Shown here: positions 38,032 to 47,545 of the stretch, piece by piece
How positions within the stretch are numbered: position 1 is the first letter of the stretch
Layout: the number at the start of each line of letters is the position of its first letter
Assembly (NCBI RefSeq): GCF_023806125.1
Contig: NZ_JAMSKT010000016.1
Span: forward strand, 1 to 64,000
Reading direction: 5' to 3'
Length of the DNA: 64,000 bases
Source: Clostridium caldaquaticum
Lineage (GTDB): Bacteria; Bacillota; Clostridia; Clostridiales; Clostridiaceae
The notes under the pieces: generated by a model
The model's input: only the letters and a program-made list of their open reading frames with translations
Told to the model about the DNA's origin: nothing
The model's database searches: none
Program-made: the position numbers and the translations under genes

Positions 38032-38340
38032 ATGAAAATAATTTTATGCTGTTCTCAGGGAATGTCATCAAGTATATTTGTCAGAGCTATGCGACAAGAG
38101 ATAAAAAAGCAGAATTTAGATTACACTATAGCTTCTATAGGTATATTTGAATTATCAAAATATATAGATAAAGCCAATATAGTGCTGCTTGCTCCTCAGG
38201 TTAAGTATGCTTTTAAGAATATTTCTGAAATGAGTAAAGCGTATAATATTCCTACTGTTTTAATTAATGAAACTGATTATGGAATGATGAATGTAAAAAA
38301 AATTTTGAAAATTATACGAGATGAAAATAATAATAAATAA
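38032..38340 (+). CDS. PTS lactose/cellobiose EIIB component
   Basis: A 102-residue phosphocarrier with the P-loop-like start IILCCSQGMSSSIFVRAM; the second cysteine of the CC pair aligns with the phospho-cysteine. LLAPQVKYAF is typical of CelA. GGGAG supports the ATG at 38032, not an upstream in-frame ATG at 37999. It stops 9 bases before IS copy 2. A second, different EIIB lies on the far side of the element, so this one lacks its own adjacent A and C partners. Confidence 0.88.
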   Translation: MKIILCCSQGMSSSIFVRAMRQEIKKQNLDYTIASIGIFELSKYIDKANIVLLAPQVKYAFKNISEMSKAYNIPTVLINETDYGMMNVKKILKIIRDENNNK

Positions 38341-38423
38341 TAGTAACAATGGTGTTAGTATAATATTGTAGACATAGAAAGCCGAACACTTTAAAATAAA
38401 GAAAAGAGAAGGAAGTGTTTACA

Positions 38424-38696
38424 ATGGCAAGAGGTCAAAAGCAATATACAGAAGAATTCAAAAATACAATAGTACATCTTTATAATTCTGGTAAGAGCTT
38501 AGCAGAGTTAAGCAGTGAATATGCCCTATCAAAATCAACAATATCAGGATGGATAAAGAAAAATAATCCTATAGTTATGGATAAAGATACAACTATAACG
38601 ATGGCTGAATATCAAGCTATGTTAAAGAAGAATAAACAACTTGAAGAGGAAATAGAAATATTAAAAAAAGCTATGGGCATATTCGCAAGGAAGTAA
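38424..38696 (+). CDS. IS3-family transposase OrfA, copy 2
   Basis: The protein is identical to OrfA of copy 1 (90 residues from the ATG at 38424): helix-turn-helix plus coiled coil, ending shortly after the A7-G slippery site at 38663-38670. Confidence 0.92.
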   Translation: MARGQKQYTEEFKNTIVHLYNSGKSLAELSSEYALSKSTISGWIKKNNPIVMDKDTTITMAEYQAMLKKNKQLEEEIEILKKAMGIFARK

Positions 38697-38749
38697 CTAC
38701 TGTATTTGAGTTTATCACTAACAATAAGAAATATCATGACATTAAGCTT

Positions 38750-39568
38750 ATGTGTAAGGTTTTAAAAGTGTCTAGAAGTTCCTATTATAAATATCTAAAT
38801 AAAAAACCTAGTAATAGAGAATTAGAGAATGCAAAGATAGAGAAAGAAATCATAAATATACACAAAGCCAGCAAAAAACGTTATGGTGCTGTTAAAATAA
38901 ATGAATCACTAAAAGCATTGGGGATAAATATTAGTTTAAAGAGAACCCAACGTTTGATGAGAAAATTGGGGATAAAATCTATAATAATAAAAAAATACAG
39001 GCCAACATCATCAAAAAGTAAAATAAAAGAGCAAGAAAACGTTTTAAAAAGAGATTTTAATGCTACTACTATCAATGAAAAATGGGTAACAGATATTACC
39101 TATATCCACACAATTAAAGACGGTTGGTGCTATTTAGCATCAGTTATGGATTTATATAGCAGAAAAATTATTGGTTACGCCATGTCAAAGTCTATTGATA
39201 CAACCCTTGCATTGCAAGCTGTGAAAAATGCTATTAAGCTTCAAAAGCCAAACAAACCGTTGATCCTGCATAGTGACTTAGGCTGTCAATATACAAGCTC
39301 TGCTTTTAAAGAATATATAAATAGCATTAAAATAATTACCCACTCTTTTAGTGGTAAAGGATGTCCCTATGATAATGCTTGCATTGAGTCTTTTCATGCC
39401 TCTTTAAAAAAAGAAGAAGTTCATCTTGTTAATTATTTTGATTATGATGCCGCAAGGCTTGCTGTATTTGAATATATAGAAGCTTGGTATAACAGAAAAA
39501 GGATACACAGTAGTATTGGATATTTAACTCCTCAAAAATGCGAAGATTTAGCTAGAAAAATTGCATAA
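38750..39568 (+). CDS. IS3-family transposase OrfB, copy 2
   Basis: The 272-residue protein is identical to that of copy 1, with the full DDE set (TDITYI, HSDLG, ESFHASLKKE). The frame is open back to the slippery site, so the active product is probably the OrfAB fusion. Lack of divergence from copy 1 indicates recent transposition or gene conversion. Confidence 0.94.
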   Translation: MCKVLKVSRSSYYKYLNKKPSNRELENAKIEKEIINIHKASKKRYGAVKINESLKALGINISLKRTQRLMRKLGIKSIIIKKYRPTSSKSKIKEQENVLKRDFNATTINEKWVTDITYIHTIKDGWCYLASVMDLYSRKIIGYAMSKSIDTTLALQAVKNAIKLQKPNKPLILHSDLGCQYTSSAFKEYINSIKIITHSFSGKGCPYDNACIESFHASLKKEEVHLVNYFDYDAARLAVFEYIEAWYNRKRIHSSIGYLTPQKCEDLARKIA

Positions 39569-39662
39569 AAGGTTCAACTTTTTGTGTCTAATATATTGAC
39601 ATAGATCCACAATATAGCTGTTTTTATTTTAAAAATTCAATAAGAGATATTAAGTATTATAG

Positions 39663-39715
39663 AAAATTAGCCATGAACTTTTTACTATAAAAAAGAATGG
39701 CTAATTTTATTTTTT
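39663..39715. terminator. Bidirectional hairpin terminator
   Basis: AAAATTAGCCAT (39663-39674) pairs with ATGGCTAATTTT (39697-39708), followed by ATTTTTT. It insulates the PTS operon from IS-borne transcription. Confidence 0.75.
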
Positions 39716-39739
39716 GAATAACATTAACTTTCTCATATA

Positions 39740-39799
39740 ATAAAATGCCGCATTTAAGTGGCAATATATTCAGTTAATATTTGACTTGCGGCATTTTAT
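39740..39799. repeat. 13-bp perfect inverted repeat before the PTS operon
   Basis: ATAAAATGCCGCA (39740-39752) and TGCGGCATTTTAT (39787-39799) enclose 34 bases and lie 60 bases before the EIIB start. It could be an attenuator hairpin (T-rich end) or a regulator site. The core GCCGCA is shared with the hairpin before the PRD regulator. Confidence 0.55.
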
Positions 39800-39858
39800 A
39801 ATAAGAATATGAAAAAAATATTATTAGAAGTAAAAGCACAAAGAGGGAGGTAATAACA

Positions 39859-40164
39859 ATGAGAAAAATAGTATTATTATGTAATGCGGGAATGTCTACA
39901 AGTGCTTTAGTAACAAAAATGAGACAGGCAGCAGAAAAAATAGGTTATGAATGTGAGATAAATGCATATGCAGCTGGAGAAGCCTCGAAAGTTAAAGATG
40001 GTGCTGATATAGTGCTTTTAGGGCCACAAGTTAAGTATTTGCTAAATAAGGTAAAAGAAGAAGTAAAGCCAATTCCAGTAGAAGTTATTGATATGATGGC
40101 ATATGGAATGATGGATGGTGCAAAAGTTATTAATAGAGTAAAAGAAGTGTTAGGAGATAAGTAG
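39859..40164 (+). CDS. celA: PTS lactose/cellobiose EIIB component
   Basis: A 101-residue phosphocarrier starting IVLLCNAGMSTSALVTKM, with the phospho-cysteine at about residue 8, and ADIVLLGPQVKYLL. It passes phosphate from EIIA to the incoming sugar through EIIC. It has a strong GGGAGG site and is directly followed by the EIIA gene. Confidence 0.92.
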   Translation: MRKIVLLCNAGMSTSALVTKMRQAAEKIGYECEINAYAAGEASKVKDGADIVLLGPQVKYLLNKVKEEVKPIPVEVIDMMAYGMMDGAKVINRVKEVLGDK

Positions 40165-40476
40165 ATGGAAGGAATGGAATTAATAAGTTTTCAGATAATT
40201 TCTGCAGTAGGAACAGCAAGAAGCTTATATATTGAAGCAATTCAAGAAGCAAAAAAAGGTAACTTTGAAAGAGCAGAGGAGCTTATAAAAGAAGGTTCAG
40301 AGATTTTTCTACAGGGACACCATGCTCATACTCAATTAATTCAACAAGAAGCAAATGGGCAAGTGGTTGTACCAACATTAATGTTGATGCATGCAGAAGA
40401 TCAGCTAATGAGTGCAGATGGTTTTAAAATAATTGCAGAAGAAATTATTGAAGTTTATAAAAATACAAAAAAGTAA
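40165..40476 (+). CDS. celC: PTS lactose/cellobiose EIIA component
   Basis: A 103-residue three-helix-bundle protein: ISAVGTARSLYIEAIQEAKKGNFERAEELI and the phosphorylation site HHAHTQLIQQEA (second H near residue 52), then LMHAEDQLMSA. It starts directly after the EIIB stop codon, with AGGAG inside the end of that gene. The 162-base gap to EIIC contains nested inverted repeats. Confidence 0.92.
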   Translation: MEGMELISFQIISAVGTARSLYIEAIQEAKKGNFERAEELIKEGSEIFLQGHHAHTQLIQQEANGQVVVPTLMLMHAEDQLMSADGFKIIAEEIIEVYKNTKK

Positions 40477-40497
40477 TTATGTTAATTATTTTATATG

Positions 40498-40562
40498 TCT
40501 GTACTAAGTATAGTGTAATAAAAAACTGCTTTTCAATTTATATAATTGCAAAGCAGTACAGA
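40498..40562. repeat. Nested inverted repeats between EIIA and EIIC genes
   Basis: ACTGCTTTTCAATT (40525-40538) pairs with AATTGCAAAGCAGT (40544-40557) with one mismatch. An outer pair TCTGTACT (40498-40505) and AGTACAGA (40555-40562) competes for part of it. CTGTACTAAGTATAG nearby resembles the palindrome before the GH1 gene. This is a possible mRNA processing or operator site. Confidence 0.45.
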
Positions 40563-40638
40563 TGTAAAAATGATTTGAGGATACAGTAGGTAAATTAATT
40601 AATAAAAATATTATTATTTTAAAATAGGGGGAAAGTAT

Positions 40639-41916
40639 ATGGCTATTAATTTAGAAAAAGTACAAGAAAAAATACAACCTTTAACAGCAGCGATCGGACA
40701 AAATAAGTATTTGCAGGCAGTAATGAAGGGCATGATGTTGATATTACCAGCTACAATAATGAGTGCCTTTGCAACTTTACTTAAAATATTTCCAATACCA
40801 GCATATCAAAATTTTATTAACAGTAATGGATTAGGAAAATATTTCGATGTGCCTATAAATTTTACAAATAACTTTATGGCGGTACTAGTTTCATTTGCGG
40901 TAGCTTATGCATTAGCTACAGCTTTTGAAGTTGATGCATTCCCAGCTGGATTGATATCCATGGTATCATTCTTTATTCTTACACCTTATACCCTCGGAGA
41001 AATGGGTCCCCTTGGGCAAGCGTTTAGTATTCCTAATCAATGGTTAGGTGCTATGGGATTATTTACCGGAATGATTGTTGCATTCGTAAGTACCAGGTTA
41101 TTTGTAGCTATTACTAAAAAAGGATTAATTATAAAAGTTCCTGACAGTGTTCCGGAATTTATTGCTAAATCCTTTTCAAGTTTAATCCCAGGTATTATAA
41201 TACTTACATTGTTTACAATTATATCAGCAATACTAAGCAATACTAGTTATGGAAGTATACATGCATTAATTTATAGATTTTTACAAACACCTTTAACTTC
41301 GTTAGGTTCAGGTATTGGATCTGTTATTATAGTTGCTATATTAGCTCAGTTCTTATGGTTCCTTGGACTTCATGGGCATGCTGTTACCCTAGGTGTAGTA
41401 GCACCGATATGGTTTGCAATGGATGCGCAGCAACTTGCTGCATTTTCAGCAGGGCAAACATTACCTAATATTACAGGGTTTGCTTTTTTCATGACTTATT
41501 CAGCAGGAAATTTACTACCATTTGCAATTATGTTAGCATTTATGTCTAAAAGTGCTAGGTATAAGACATTAGGTAAAGTTGCTGTTGTTCCGGCAATATT
41601 CACAATTGGTGAACCACTAGCTTATGGTGCTCCTTTAGTAATGAATTTTGTTTTCGCATTACCTTATATATTATTGGATGGTGTTATTTTAGGATTAGCT
41701 TATTTCTTAACAGTTATTGGAATTCTTCCGCCAGTAGGTGGTGTAAGTACACCAGCAGGTACACCAGTATTTCTTTCAGGACTTATACAAGGCAGCTGGA
41801 AAATTGCGGCGTTTCAAGTTGTAGCATTTGCAATTAGATTTGTATGTTGGTATATCTTCTTTAAGGTTGCTGACAATATGGCAGTAGAGGAAGAAAGAAA
41901 AGCAGAAACAGTATAA
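40639..41916 (+). CDS. celB: PTS lactose/cellobiose-family EIIC permease
   Basis: A 425-residue polytopic membrane protein with the EIIC fold: KYLQAVMKGMMLILPATIMSA, the LHGHAVTLGVVAPIW loop and the conserved FTIGEPLAYGAPLVMNFVFALPYI segment. It transports a beta-glycoside-type disaccharide that becomes phosphorylated on entry. The following rhamnosidase and 6-phospho-beta-glucosidase suggest that a rhamnosylated or plain beta-glucoside is the substrate, which is inference. Confidence 0.93.
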   Translation: MAINLEKVQEKIQPLTAAIGQNKYLQAVMKGMMLILPATIMSAFATLLKIFPIPAYQNFINSNGLGKYFDVPINFTNNFMAVLVSFAVAYALATAFEVDAFPAGLISMVSFFILTPYTLGEMGPLGQAFSIPNQWLGAMGLFTGMIVAFVSTRLFVAITKKGLIIKVPDSVPEFIAKSFSSLIPGIIILTLFTIISAILSNTSYGSIHALIYRFLQTPLTSLGSGIGSVIIVAILAQFLWFLGLHGHAVTLGVVAPIWFAMDAQQLAAFSAGQTLPNITGFAFFMTYSAGNLLPFAIMLAFMSKSARYKTLGKVAVVPAIFTIGEPLAYGAPLVMNFVFALPYILLDGVILGLAYFLTVIGILPPVGGVSTPAGTPVFLSGLIQGSWKIAAFQVVAFAIRFVCWYIFFKVADNMAVEEERKAETV

Positions 41917-42020
41917 AGTAATTTGTAAATAAGTTCTTGTCTTATCTTATACATGTTTTAATTTAGATAAGATAAGAACTTTCTATATTTAAGTGTTTAG
42001 TAAAGGGGAAGAATGAAAAT

Positions 42021-44663
42021 ATGAATATAAGCAATATTAGAGTTAACTATCAGAATTCCTGTATAAATGTAGATTCTAATTCATTAATAATAAGCTGGAT
42101 GGTTGATACAAAGCAAACAGAATATCAGATTATAATAAGAAATAAAGATACAAATATTTATGATAGTAATAAAATAAACTCATCAGATAATGTAATATTT
42201 ATAAGTGATTTAGATTTGAAGATGGAGACAGAATATACAGTGACAATAAAAGTTTGGAATGAGTTTGATAGTTGTATTAAAAATAAAACATTTAGAACAG
42301 CTATTTTTGGCAATTTTATTGGTAAATGGATATCTAATGGAGAAAAATTAGGAAATGAGATTGATTATTATAAAGATAATAGGAATTGTATATTAAGAAA
42401 GTTATTTAATATTAGTGATGATATAATTGAAGCTTTTTTATATATTGTTGGCTTAGGATATTATAATGTGTATATAAACGGCAGAAAAGTTGGAAAAGCT
42501 GAGTTGAACACTGACTGGACAAGGTATTCTAAGTGTATTTATTATGATGTATATGAAGTTAGTAAATACTTAAATAAGGGAAAAAACATTGTTTCGGTAG
42601 AGTTAGGTAATGGATGGTATAATCCGTCACCATTAAAACTATTTGGTAAGTATAATTTAAGAAGCGTATTGGATATAGGAGAACCTAAACTAATAGCTGA
42701 TTTGAGGATAATAACAAATAGCAACGAGAAAATAATTATATCAACAGATGAATCCTGGGAAGTATCCAAGGGATCTTATCTTTTCAATAATATTTATTTA
42801 GGTGAAAGGTTTGACTCTAGACTAGTTAATGAAACATGGAAAGACTTAAATTCTGTAGATATTACATGGGAAAATGCAGTATTAACCACGTCACCAGGTG
42901 GAAAATTAAATGCCAGTTTTATTGATAAGATTGAACCGGTTAAAATTGTTACAGCAAAGAGTGTAACGGTAAATAATAAGAAAAATGTATTAATAGATTT
43001 CGGCGAAACAATAGAAGGCTTTATTGATATAAGCTTTAACGGAAAAACTGGTCAAGAAGTTAAACTTATATATGGAGAAAATATAAATGAAGATGGAACA
43101 GTTGATGTAGATACTACATTAGCAGGAGCTGTTGGAAAAATAATTGGTGATTTTCAAATTGATGGCGGTGATGGAGCTCCTAAAATTGCAGCACAAATGG
43201 ATATTTGCATTTTAGGCGATGGTAAAACACATTATGTAAATAAGTTTACCTATCATTCCTTTAGGTATGTGGAAGTTCAGGGAATAGAGAAAGATAATAT
43301 CAATGATATAAAAGCTTCCTATGTTCATACAAACTTAGAAGAGTCTGGTTCCTTTAAATGTTCAAATGAGTTTTTTAATAAATTATATAATGCAGCTAAG
43401 AATACTAAGCTTAATAATATACATTCTATTTTTGAAGATTGTGCAAGAGAGAGATTAGGTTATGGCGGAGATATTGTTTGTTTAGCAACTTCACAAATAT
43501 TTATGTTTGACACTGAAACTTTATATGAAAAAGTGATAAAAGACTTCAGGTATGATATAAGAGAAAATGGAGGGCTTCCAGAAACAGCACCATATATGGG
43601 AATTCAAAGTAACGGAACAGGAGATGGGGCAGGACCACTCGGATGGCAATTGGTATATTCATATATAATTAATAAATTGTATCAATATTATGGTAATGTG
43701 AGAATTATAGAAAGTGAATATACACATATAAAAAATCAGGTAGAGTATCTGATTGGATTAGGACTTGAAAAATTATCAAAATGTTGTTTAGGTGACTGGG
43801 GAAGTGCTGAAGCTAAAGAAGGTACTTATAGAAAAATATCTCCTGCATTGGAATTTTCGGCGAGTTGTTTTTATTATTATCATATAGAATTACTGTCTAA
43901 GTTTGCTAAAATTATTGGAAATATTGAAGATTATAGAAAATATAGTGAAAAGGCAGAGGAAGTTAAGAAATTAATTATTAATATGTATAAGAATAAAGAT
44001 GGTACTTATTCAGATAGAAGCCAAACAAGTTATGCATTTGCACTATTTTTTGAATTAGATGATGAGCCTGAAAAGCTTGCAAAGGAATTTGCTGAAAAAA
44101 TAATAAATGATAATTATACCATAACCTGCGGTATTTTTGGAATGTTTATGACCTATGAGGTTCTTACTAAATATAATTATCAAAATGTTATTTATAAGTG
44201 GCTGAATAAGAGAGAGGAAAGAAGTTTCTATAGTATGCTGAAGGATGGACAGAGTGTTTTAAGTGAACATGTTCATGATTGGCCTGCGGGAGCAGATAAT
44301 CATGCAATGTATACATCCTATATTCAATGGTTTTACGAGGGATTAGCTGGAATAAATATTTTAAAAGATTCTTTTGGAGCGGATAAAATATTTATAAAAC
44401 CATACTTTGAAGAGGAGATAGAATTTGTAGAATGTAAATATAAGTCCATAAAAGGTGTTATAGAAAGTAATTGGAAGCGGTATAAAAATAATATTTTAAT
44501 AAGCATTAAAAAACCTAGTAACCTGAAGACCTGTTTATTAATTTTAGATAAAAAATATAAGAATTGTATGCAGGAATATATAATTCAAAAGGAAGATGAA
44601 AACTTTATTTATATTGATATATCTTCTTTGGATTGTGATATTAACATAAGATTAAGGGAATAA
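42021..44663 (+). CDS. Divergent GH78 alpha-L-rhamnosidase-like protein
   Basis: An 880-residue cytoplasmic protein without signal peptide. It has the same architecture as the GH78 enzyme at 32007: N-terminal beta domains (GLGYYNVYINGRKVGKAELNTDWTRYSKCIYYDV), then an (alpha/alpha)6 domain. The catalytic segment reads FEDCARERLGYGGD, two residues shorter than the usual DCPQRDERLGWTGD, though the acidic and arginine positions can be aligned. The later segment is EHVHDWPAGADNHAMY. The low similarity suggests a different subgroup and perhaps a different substrate, such as a phosphorylated rhamnoside delivered by the adjacent PTS. Confidence 0.82.
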   Translation: MNISNIRVNYQNSCINVDSNSLIISWMVDTKQTEYQIIIRNKDTNIYDSNKINSSDNVIFISDLDLKMETEYTVTIKVWNEFDSCIKNKTFRTAIFGNFIGKWISNGEKLGNEIDYYKDNRNCILRKLFNISDDIIEAFLYIVGLGYYNVYINGRKVGKAELNTDWTRYSKCIYYDVYEVSKYLNKGKNIVSVELGNGWYNPSPLKLFGKYNLRSVLDIGEPKLIADLRIITNSNEKIIISTDESWEVSKGSYLFNNIYLGERFDSRLVNETWKDLNSVDITWENAVLTTSPGGKLNASFIDKIEPVKIVTAKSVTVNNKKNVLIDFGETIEGFIDISFNGKTGQEVKLIYGENINEDGTVDVDTTLAGAVGKIIGDFQIDGGDGAPKIAAQMDICILGDGKTHYVNKFTYHSFRYVEVQGIEKDNINDIKASYVHTNLEESGSFKCSNEFFNKLYNAAKNTKLNNIHSIFEDCARERLGYGGDIVCLATSQIFMFDTETLYEKVIKDFRYDIRENGGLPETAPYMGIQSNGTGDGAGPLGWQLVYSYIINKLYQYYGNVRIIESEYTHIKNQVEYLIGLGLEKLSKCCLGDWGSAEAKEGTYRKISPALEFSASCFYYYHIELLSKFAKIIGNIEDYRKYSEKAEEVKKLIINMYKNKDGTYSDRSQTSYAFALFFELDDEPEKLAKEFAEKIINDNYTITCGIFGMFMTYEVLTKYNYQNVIYKWLNKREERSFYSMLKDGQSVLSEHVHDWPAGADNHAMYTSYIQWFYEGLAGINILKDSFGADKIFIKPYFEEEIEFVECKYKSIKGVIESNWKRYKNNILISIKKPSNLKTCLLILDKKYKNCMQEYIIQKEDENFIYIDISSLDCDINIRLRE

Positions 44664-44728
44664 ACCAGATGTATTTGAAAGATTAGTATAGTGAATTTTT
44701 GGGTGCAAAAAATAGACATTATTTATAT

Positions 44729-44746
44729 AACTGTACCAGTACAGTT
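44729..44746. promoter_or_regulatory. Perfect palindromic operator candidate
   Basis: AACTGTAC-CA-GTACAGTT, an 8-bp perfect inverted repeat with a 2-base centre, in the 218-base gap before the GH1 gene. The form is that of a GntR- or LacI-type operator. A degenerate version (CTGTAC-TAA-GTATAG) lies before the EIIC gene. No cognate regulator was identified. Confidence 0.5.
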
Positions 44747-44854
44747 CATTAATTTAAAAGTTTAAAATAGTTTTAAGTATTAGTATAATATTTCTTATAT
44801 GAGTAATATTATGAAAAATATTTAAAATCTTAAAGTATTAAATTTTTTAACTGA

Positions 44855-46297
<1,443 letters not shown>

Positions 46298-46320
46298 AAA
46301 AATTTATAATATAATAAAAG

Positions 46321-46376
46321 GGGATGGTTAACAAGTTTTTATTGCTTTATAGGAGGCAGTAATTGTTAACCATCCC
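46321..46376 (+). repeat. 14-bp perfect inverted repeat before the ROK gene
   Basis: GGGATGGTTAACAA (46321-46334) and TTGTTAACCATCCC (46363-46376). The loop contains TAGGAGGCAG, a Shine-Dalgarno-like string with no ORF behind it. No U-tract follows, so it is not a standard terminator. A transcript stem or a dimeric operator are both possible. Confidence 0.5.
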
Positions 46377-46480
46377 TAATGCCTAATGACGTAATAAAAA
46401 ACGGAGAAGACTTAAGTGACATAAAAAATAAAATAAAAACTAAGAAAACAATCAATTTTAGTAATATGGGGGAGTCAGTT

Positions 46481-47386
46481 ATGAATTATTTAGTGTTTGA
46501 TGTAGGTGGTACAGCAATAAAATATGCTCTAATGAATGAAAAGGCAGATTTTTTAGAAAAGGGTGATATGCCTACTCCACAGGATACAATAGAGCAGTTT
46601 GTAGATGCTATTGGCGGTGTTTTTGATAAGTATAAAGATAAAATTGAAGGAATAGCTATAAGTATGCCGGGCAGGATAGACAGCGAACGAGGTTATGCAT
46701 ATTCCGGAGGGGCCTTAAAATACAATTATGATAAAGATATATGTTCTATATTACAAAAGCGCTGTCCTGTACCAATTACAGTTGAAAACGATGGTAAATG
46801 TGCTGCTTTAGCAGAAGCATGGATTGGCAGTCTTTCAGATTGTAATGACGGTATTGTTGTTATAATAGGAACGGGTATTGGCGGAGGAATTATAAAAGAT
46901 AAAAGATTACATAAAGGACCTCATTTCACTGCAGGGGAATTCAGCTTTATACTTATTGATAATAGAAATTCTGAAGGAGAAGCTTTATCGTCTTTATGGG
47001 CTTATGAAGGTGGATATCCAGGTTTAATAAGGCCTGTTGCAGAAAAAAAGAATATTCCTCAAGAAGAATTAGATGGGCGTAAAGTATTTGAAATGGCAAA
47101 TCAAGGCGATGAAGAGGTGCTTCAGATACTAGATGATTACTGCTATCGTTTCGTAAGACAATTATTTAATTTACAGTACATTTATGATCCTGAAAAAATA
47201 GCTATTGGCGGCGGGATAAGTGCACAGGATATTTTAATGGAATATATACAAAAAAATATAGAAAAACTTGCAAATTCACTTCCATTTAATATTGTTGTAC
47301 CTGAAGTTGTGCGCTGTAAATTCAGAAACGATTCAAATTTAATCGGAGCTTTATATCATTATATGACAAAGTTAAATGTACAATAG
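46481..47386 (+). CDS. ROK-family sugar kinase
   Basis: A 301-residue protein with the phosphate motif LVFDVGGTAIKYALM, PVTVEND-type motif PITVENDGKCAALAEAW, and VVIIGTGIGGGIIKDKRLHKGPHFTAGEFSFI. The zinc-binding CXCGXXGC segment of many ROK members is absent. It has no N-terminal helix-turn-helix, so it is a kinase and not a repressor. GGGGGAG is well placed for the ATG at 46481; an ATG 102 bases upstream gives a poor extension. It probably phosphorylates glucose or a related hexose released by the glycosidases. Confidence 0.88.
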   Translation: MNYLVFDVGGTAIKYALMNEKADFLEKGDMPTPQDTIEQFVDAIGGVFDKYKDKIEGIAISMPGRIDSERGYAYSGGALKYNYDKDICSILQKRCPVPITVENDGKCAALAEAWIGSLSDCNDGIVVIIGTGIGGGIIKDKRLHKGPHFTAGEFSFILIDNRNSEGEALSSLWAYEGGYPGLIRPVAEKKNIPQEELDGRKVFEMANQGDEEVLQILDDYCYRFVRQLFNLQYIYDPEKIAIGGGISAQDILMEYIQKNIEKLANSLPFNIVVPEVVRCKFRNDSNLIGALYHYMTKLNVQ

Positions 47387-47429
47387 TTGAATATAAGTGA
47401 AATATAAATATATTTATAAATAAAAGGGT

Positions 47430-47480
47430 AAGGCAGTATTGTGGATTATTGATAAACACATAGTACTGCCTTATTTTTTG
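47430..47480 (+). terminator. Terminator of the PTS-glycosidase operon
   Basis: AAGGCAGTA (47430-47438) pairs with TACTGCCTT (47464-47472), followed by ATTTTTTG. Confidence 0.8.
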
Positions 47481-47486
47481 TTAAAA

Positions 47487-47516
47487 TTGATAAATGAATA
47501 ATGCTATTGCTATAAT
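47487..47516 (+). promoter_or_regulatory. Sigma-A promoter of the second two-component system
   Basis: TTGATA (47487-47492), an 18-base spacer and TATAAT (47511-47516), 30 bases before the kinase start. Confidence 0.6.
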
Positions 47517-47545
47517 AATCATATAAACAAATTCAAGGGGATAAG

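Larger units (their letters stand above)
38350..39609 (+). mobile_element. IS3-family (IS150-like) insertion sequence, copy 2
   Basis: A 1260-bp element that reads the same as copy 1 throughout by eye. It is flanked by CAA on both sides (left flank ends AACAA, right flank begins CAATA), a 3-bp target duplication as expected for this family. It sits between the PRD regulator/EIIB pair and the EIIB-EIIA-EIIC genes. Confidence 0.93.

Noticed and set aside
23271-39609. A true composite transposon moved as one unit
   Set aside because: The outer flanks (ATG on the left, CAA on the right) do not form a target duplication, and copy 2 has its own duplication, so independent insertion with later rearrangement fits better.
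39740-39799. LicT/BglG-type ribonucleic antiterminator
   Set aside because: The sequence does not match the known RAT consensus as I recall it, and the nearby regulator has DNA-binding helix-turn-helix domains, not a co-antiterminator RNA-binding domain.
46379-46480. N-terminal extension of the ROK protein from the ATG at 46379
   Set aside because: The extra residues are hydrophilic and unlike ROK proteins, there is no ribosome-binding site for that ATG, and a strong one precedes the ATG at 46481.
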